NCBI RefSeq assembly: GCF_002234675.1
Contig: NC_019859.2
Span: forward strand, 16,045,002 to 16,109,001
Source: Oryzias latipes
Taxonomy: Eukaryota > Chordata > Actinopteri > Beloniformes > Adrianichthyidae
DNA: 64,000 bases
Direction: 5' to 3'
Numbering within the stretch: position 1 is the stretch's first letter; each line of letters opens with the position of its first letter. The position numbers and the translations under genes are program-made. Positions 60,031-64,000 of the stretch are shown here, in pieces. The notes below the pieces were generated by a model. It worked only from the letters and a program-made list of their open reading frames with translations. It was not told the origin of the DNA and searched no databases.

Positions 60031-61014
60031 CTCTTACCCCATCTTACTGACAGCTCCAACAATGCAGTCATGATTATTTTAAAACAACATTTTTTTGTTG
60101 TGGGAATTCACATTAAAGTTGATAATTATGTGTTAAGAAGTCTTTAGTTGTTAGTGTACATTTAAAATCCACCACAAATGAAACATTTGGAATATATGAC
60201 TTATTTACGTTTTTCTGTTTGGACAGATTTTATTATGATGTGCCAGGCATCTTTTTTTAATCAGATTGTCTTTGAGTACAAATTTTAAAAATAGGTGAAG
60301 CCTCCCCAGACCGCACTTCCCTGCTTGAAACGTGTTTCAACCAGGAACTGGAATCTCCCAAACCCGCCCAAATTATGTCCATCCACCTAAAGCTATTTTT
60401 ACCCACAAAGCTGCCCTATTGGGCAGAAAACAGCCCAGTTTGACAATGCTGCTGTGTTTGCTGTCTAACTTGCAAGTCTCTGCCTTGCTGGTCACTGGAA
60501 TATACCATTGCTGCTGAAGGACAGGGGAGGACCAAACACTTTTGCACAATCAATCTTATGCCAGTTCAGTGATTTTAGGGTGCTTTTTAATGACAAAGTT
60601 AGATAATGATGAATGCAAAATTTATTTTAGGCATTTTATTAAGTGTTCAGCTCGGGGCCCCAAGAGTATCGGGGGCCCCAGGCTATCACCTATGTATGCC
60701 TAATGGTAATTCTGCCTCTGTCTTTAGGTATATGAAACCGAAATATCTAGAATGCAATGCTGCCTTGGTACTTGCCGAACGAAATATCTTACTAGGAACT
60801 CATCATTGAAAAAGTTTGAAGGAGGTAAACTTAAAGATAGAAAAACATTGAGCTGATCAATTAGACAGACCAAACACTTTGTTAAATTCTGACCATAGGG
60901 GGAAACATAATTATAGTTTTAATGTTTTTTTTAATAGATTATAAAAAGAAAAGAAAAACAAAAAAGGGGTCTGTAAAAACGGGAGAGATCCATTCACTGT
61001 AAATAAGACCTATG
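60031..61014. other. sgms2-cyp2u1 intergenic
   Basis: About 1 kb, no gene. A short repeat-like CTCGGGGCCCCAAGAGTATC, then GGGGGCCCCAGGC at 60650-60685 is unusually G/C-rich but unidentified. Confidence 0.55.
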
Positions 61015-61150
61015 AAAGGGGGCGGGGCACTGTTTCTCTTTTAGTGCTGATAGACCAATCACAGTCTGCCTGAGAACTGTCGGCCAATAGGAGCGCTGTA
61101 ACGGAAGGAGGCTGTTTTCGTCCTCTCAGAACAACACAGGAAGAGCATGT
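61015..61150 (+). promoter_or_regulatory. cyp2u1: cyp2u1 proximal promoter
   Basis: Just upstream of the cyp2u1 start: a GC box (GGGGGCGGGG, 61017-61026) and two forward CCAAT boxes at 61055-61059 and 61084-61088, a spacing typical of NF-Y-bound TATA-less promoters. The transcription start should fall between here and 61226. Confidence 0.55.
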
Positions 61151-61226
61151 GAACGGCGCGGACACCGTTTTTTCTTCCGAAAATGCCCTGCTGGCTCACC
61201 AAATTTGGTATATTTTAACTCTCGCC

Positions 61227-61653
61227 ATGGTTTCATCGTCGTTTGGACTCATTTGGAGCTCTGTGCTGTCGCTTTCAAACCTTTTAACCTCACTTCTGTT
61301 CTTGCTAGTCTATTATTTAGTCCGTTTTTATCAGAAGCAGCGTACAATATACAAAAACATTCCTCCAGGTCCAAAGCCGTGGCCTGTCGTCGGGAACTTC
61401 GGCAACTTTTTCGTGCCTCCTTCTGTTAGGACGAAAATCGCAGGTCAGCCGAACAGCACCAACGCTATAGAAATTGAGGCTTTAAGGCAGCAAGCCACCG
61501 TGTTCGGGAACATACACAGCCTTTTCATTGGCGGCCAGCTGATCGTCGTTCTGCACGGCTTCCATCTGATCAGAGACGCCCTCCTCAACCAGCCGGAGGT
61601 TTTCTCTGACAGACCTGACATCCCTCTCGTCACCATCCTGACCAAACGCAAAG
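61227..61653 (+). CDS. cyp2u1: cyp2u1 coding exon 1 (partial gene; continues beyond the window)
   Basis: Start of a microsomal cytochrome P450 of the CYP2U1 type, a family known to hydroxylate long-chain fatty acids. The ATG at 61227 has an ideal context (GCCATGG); the open frame continues upstream but has no earlier in-frame ATG. Encodes 142 codons plus one base: N-terminal membrane anchor (about 8-33), the proline-rich hinge PPGPKPWPVVGNFG (46-59), FIGGQLIVVLHGF, and PEVFSDRPDIPLVTILTKRK. It ends at donor AAAG|gtaagc, with codon 143 split to give Gly. The haem-binding region is not in the window. CYP2U1 identity rests on PPGPxPWPxVGNFG and EVFSDRPxxPLxxIxTK matching human CYP2U1, and on synteny with sgms2. 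Confidence 0.9.
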
Positions 61654-62289
61654 GTAAGCAGCTCATCTATAAACAATACCGGGAAATGAGGAAAGCTGGG
61701 ACACATTTATCTGATTATTATAGTTACAGAAGAAATATCAAAAGTTCAAATTCATATTTTTTAAGGAACATAAAAGAGGTCAAATTAACACACTTTTATT
61801 TTCAGACTCAGATGTGGTCCATAGAAAAAAGATACAAATACAGTATACATAATAAAAAGTAAAAAGATATAAATTAAAAAGAGTATAATATTGATTTAAT
61901 TATATTATAATTGACTAAAGGAGCTTAAAAGTTTTTTTTTAATGGCATTATTAACATATAAACACATGTATGGGGAAAGAGCAACTTTAACTTGGTTGTT
62001 GACACATTTAGAGGCTTGATTATTATTGTATGTGTGTGCAGGAGTTCTAAAGCCTCCTCAGCTTGTCTGCTTCTTCTTTGTGGTCAGAATCAGATTCCAA
62101 TTCCCATTTTAGAAAATAACGCTGTTTCAGTTGGCAACATTTTTGCTTGAGAAGAAGATATCATAGTTTTGCATATGCCAAATGTTACTGTAGCTCTGCA
62201 CAGATGAATTATTGAGAAAAAAAGGCATTGTTTTAAGATTTAAAAGAATCTTAGATCAATTCTTTTTCATGGTCCATTTTTCTAAAAAT

Positions 62290-62600
62290 CTACACTTTGA
62301 TTTGACTTGAAATGGTTTATTTCAAGCAATCAAATAAGAATAATACACAAAAACAAACAATCATCAGTTATACATTCACACAAGGACGTATCAAACTTAG
62401 TATAATTAGACATTAAATCAAAGATTGCTTGAAAGGGAGTAGAAGGAAGCAAACTTATATAATCACATCCGTTCTACCGAAACCATTTTATTAAATGATT
62501 TATCATTATCCGGTTCATAACTTTTATCAGAAAGAGTTAAGAATCCTGAAGTATCAATAAATCACACTTCAGCTACAAATGATTTGATCTTTCTTATATA
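62290..62600 (-). mobile_element. LINE 3' fragment, same family as 49.2 kb
   Basis: AAATGGTTTATTTCAAGCAA and GAAAGGGAGTAGAAGGAAGC, then AAACTTATATAATCACATCC match the 3' end of the 49-53 kb LINE. No coding part. Confidence 0.65.
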
Positions 62601-62614
62601 AGTTCAGTAATTAG

Positions 62615-62814
62615 ACCCAAAGCACCATAGAGTCACACACACATTCACACACTGATGGTGGCTCCCCTGCCGAGCACTGTCGCCAACATTCCACCAGAGA
62701 TAAGGTGGGCTTCAGTGCCTTGCCCAAGGACACTTCGACATATGCTGGCAAGGTGGGAATCAAACCTGCAATCTTCCGATCAGAGGTTAAACGGCATATC
62801 ACTGCACCACTTTG
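62615..62814 (-). mobile_element. tRNA-derived SINE
   Basis: Minus strand: GTGGTGCAGTGATATGCCGT (A-box-like), GCAGGTTTGATTCCC (B-box-like), then TGTCCTTGGGCAAGGCACTG, GGTGGAATGTTGGCGACAG and a (GT) stretch. Confidence 0.65.
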
Positions 62815-62999
62815 ATGAGAAATGACCTAAATAGTTTCAGAATGTGAAAGGTTTCAGTATTTTGATTTAGCATGTCTGACATGTCTTTCACCTACGTTTT
62901 CAGTCAGTGGTGTTGAATCTGCCATGTTTTTATGAAGTGATATATGCCAAGACATTGCAATCAAAACTTTCTATGTAGCAAATGAAAATATGAAATATT

Positions 63000-63120
63000 C
63001 CTTAAAAAACTTTTTTTTTTGCTTTCAAAACCTTTTTTTTCCTTAAAAACGTTTTTGTTTTCAAAAACTTTTGTTTTTCTCAAAAGAAAAAAACCTTTTG
63101 TTTTCAAAAAAAAATTTCCA
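63000..63120. repeat. T/A-rich low-complexity repeat
   Basis: Repeated AAAAACNTTTTTGTTTTC words. Confidence 0.75.
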
Positions 63121-64000
63121 TTGCAACACAAATATTTTCACATGCGTTGTGTCTCATCTCCCTTTTTTCCCTATCTTTGATTTTGCGTTCATACCTTTCA
63201 TCTTAGCGTGACATAGCTGCTGCTTCATACCATCAGGTCAGATGGAGTGTTGGATGTAACTAATTATAAAGGGGATGTTTCACAGTAGCATATTGTGTTA
63301 TGTTGTTGTTTTTTTGCTTTAACAGAGCAATATAAAGGATTGCCAAAAGTAATTGTAATAATAAATGTAATTGTTCAAAGCAGTGAGGTCATAAAATGTT
63401 TGCATTAAAAAAATCTCCTACATCCTTTTTCTGCATGTGGTCGATCACTTAGAGCTTTTTTTGAATACATATGGACAGATAGACAGAAAAAACTCACCAT
63501 CATAACTTAGCAGATAATAACATTTTCTATTTATATGGTGTGTTTATGTGTCTGGACTCATTTCATTCTCCCATGTCATCAGTCAGCCAATATTTGGTGG
63601 TTTCATTCAGAGCTAACTCCTCCTGTCGGCTAAAACAGCTTCAGATGATAAAAATATGAAAGCCAAATTATTACAAAATACTGTGGTTATGCCAATATTA
63701 TTGGTATGATGATGCAAATAAGTGCTAATCAGCTTACTATAGTGGGAAAGCCATAATTAACTTAAGAAATTGGACTGACTTTGATGTCATCAAAATTAGC
63801 CTAAATTATTAGAGCACAAAGTATTTAGCCATCTTAAAGCTAATGGGGGGGTACTTCCATCCAGATTCTCATTTTCAGGCCAAAATCCAGTAAAATGTTG
63901 CATCCTGGCCAGACTCAGGGATCCAGACCATCTTCGTCTTACGGGTTAACAGAGGGAGGGAGGGTTTTTTATTTTTTTATTCATTTTTTGATGCATTCCA

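Larger units (their letters stand above)
61654..64000 (+). other. cyp2u1 intron 1 (incomplete)
   Basis: No second cyp2u1 exon (expected to read GxVFAHYGPVWR) was found before the window ends. Content: a LINE 3' fragment (62290-62600), a tRNA-derived SINE (62615-62814), T/A-rich low complexity at 63000-63120, otherwise AT-rich unique sequence. Confidence 0.6.

Noticed and set aside
61149..61226. Longer cyp2u1 N-terminus from the codon at 61149
   Set aside because: That codon is GTG, no in-frame ATG precedes 61227, and 61227 has an optimal GCCATGG context followed by a normal P450 membrane anchor.

Overview
The window is vertebrate nuclear DNA, AT-rich, with short spliced exons, GT-AG introns and a dense load of fish-type repeats (tRNA-derived SINEs, APE-type LINEs, hAT and other DNA-transposon MITEs). 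Protein identity and gene order point to a teleost fish. The repeat mix would suit a ricefish/medaka-like genome, but the species is an inference I cannot prove without a database search.

Three genes can be read with exact exon boundaries. (1) papss1, minus strand, 12 coding exons from 45406 down to 23544. The reading frame is intact through every splice junction and gives 624 aa, a bifunctional APS kinase + ATP sulfurylase that makes PAPS, the sulfate donor. (2) sgms2, plus strand, five coding exons from 53685 to 58979, giving 357 aa. It is a multi-pass sphingomyelin synthase. A likely non-coding first exon lies near 45.95-46.14 kb, so papss1 and sgms2 would be head-to-head across about 0.5 kb. 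(3) cyp2u1, plus strand, of which only coding exon 1 (61227-61653) lies in the window. The order papss1(-) sgms2(+) cyp2u1(+) matches human 4q25 as I know it.

Layout: 1-22.7 kb is intergenic, downstream of papss1, and holds MITEs, two tRNA-derived SINEs, LINE 3' ends, a GTACC-rich tandem array and unique sequence, with no supportable gene. 22.7-45.4 kb is papss1. Its introns carry a 435-bp hAT MITE with a perfect 8-bp target duplication, a 1.7-kb element with perfect 14-bp TIRs, an L1-type LINE fragment, and MITE copies, one of which ends 36 bp from the exon 8 acceptor. 45.4-46.1 kb is a CpG-richer promoter region with a 20-bp ATF/CREB-like palindrome. 46.1-53.6 kb is sgms2 intron 1, mostly filled by a decayed antisense LINE (about 4.1 kb) that itself contains a second LINE fragment. 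53.7-59.5 kb is the rest of sgms2, with a 635-bp TTA-flanked element in the last intron. 60.9-64 kb is the cyp2u1 promoter, exon 1 and the start of intron 1.

The three genes serve different pathways (sulfation, sphingolipid synthesis, fatty-acid hydroxylation). I see no functional cluster, only conserved synteny. I found no clearly novel gene system. The items most worth checking are the putative papss1/sgms2 bidirectional promoter, the unidentified DNA-transposon families and the GTACC array.
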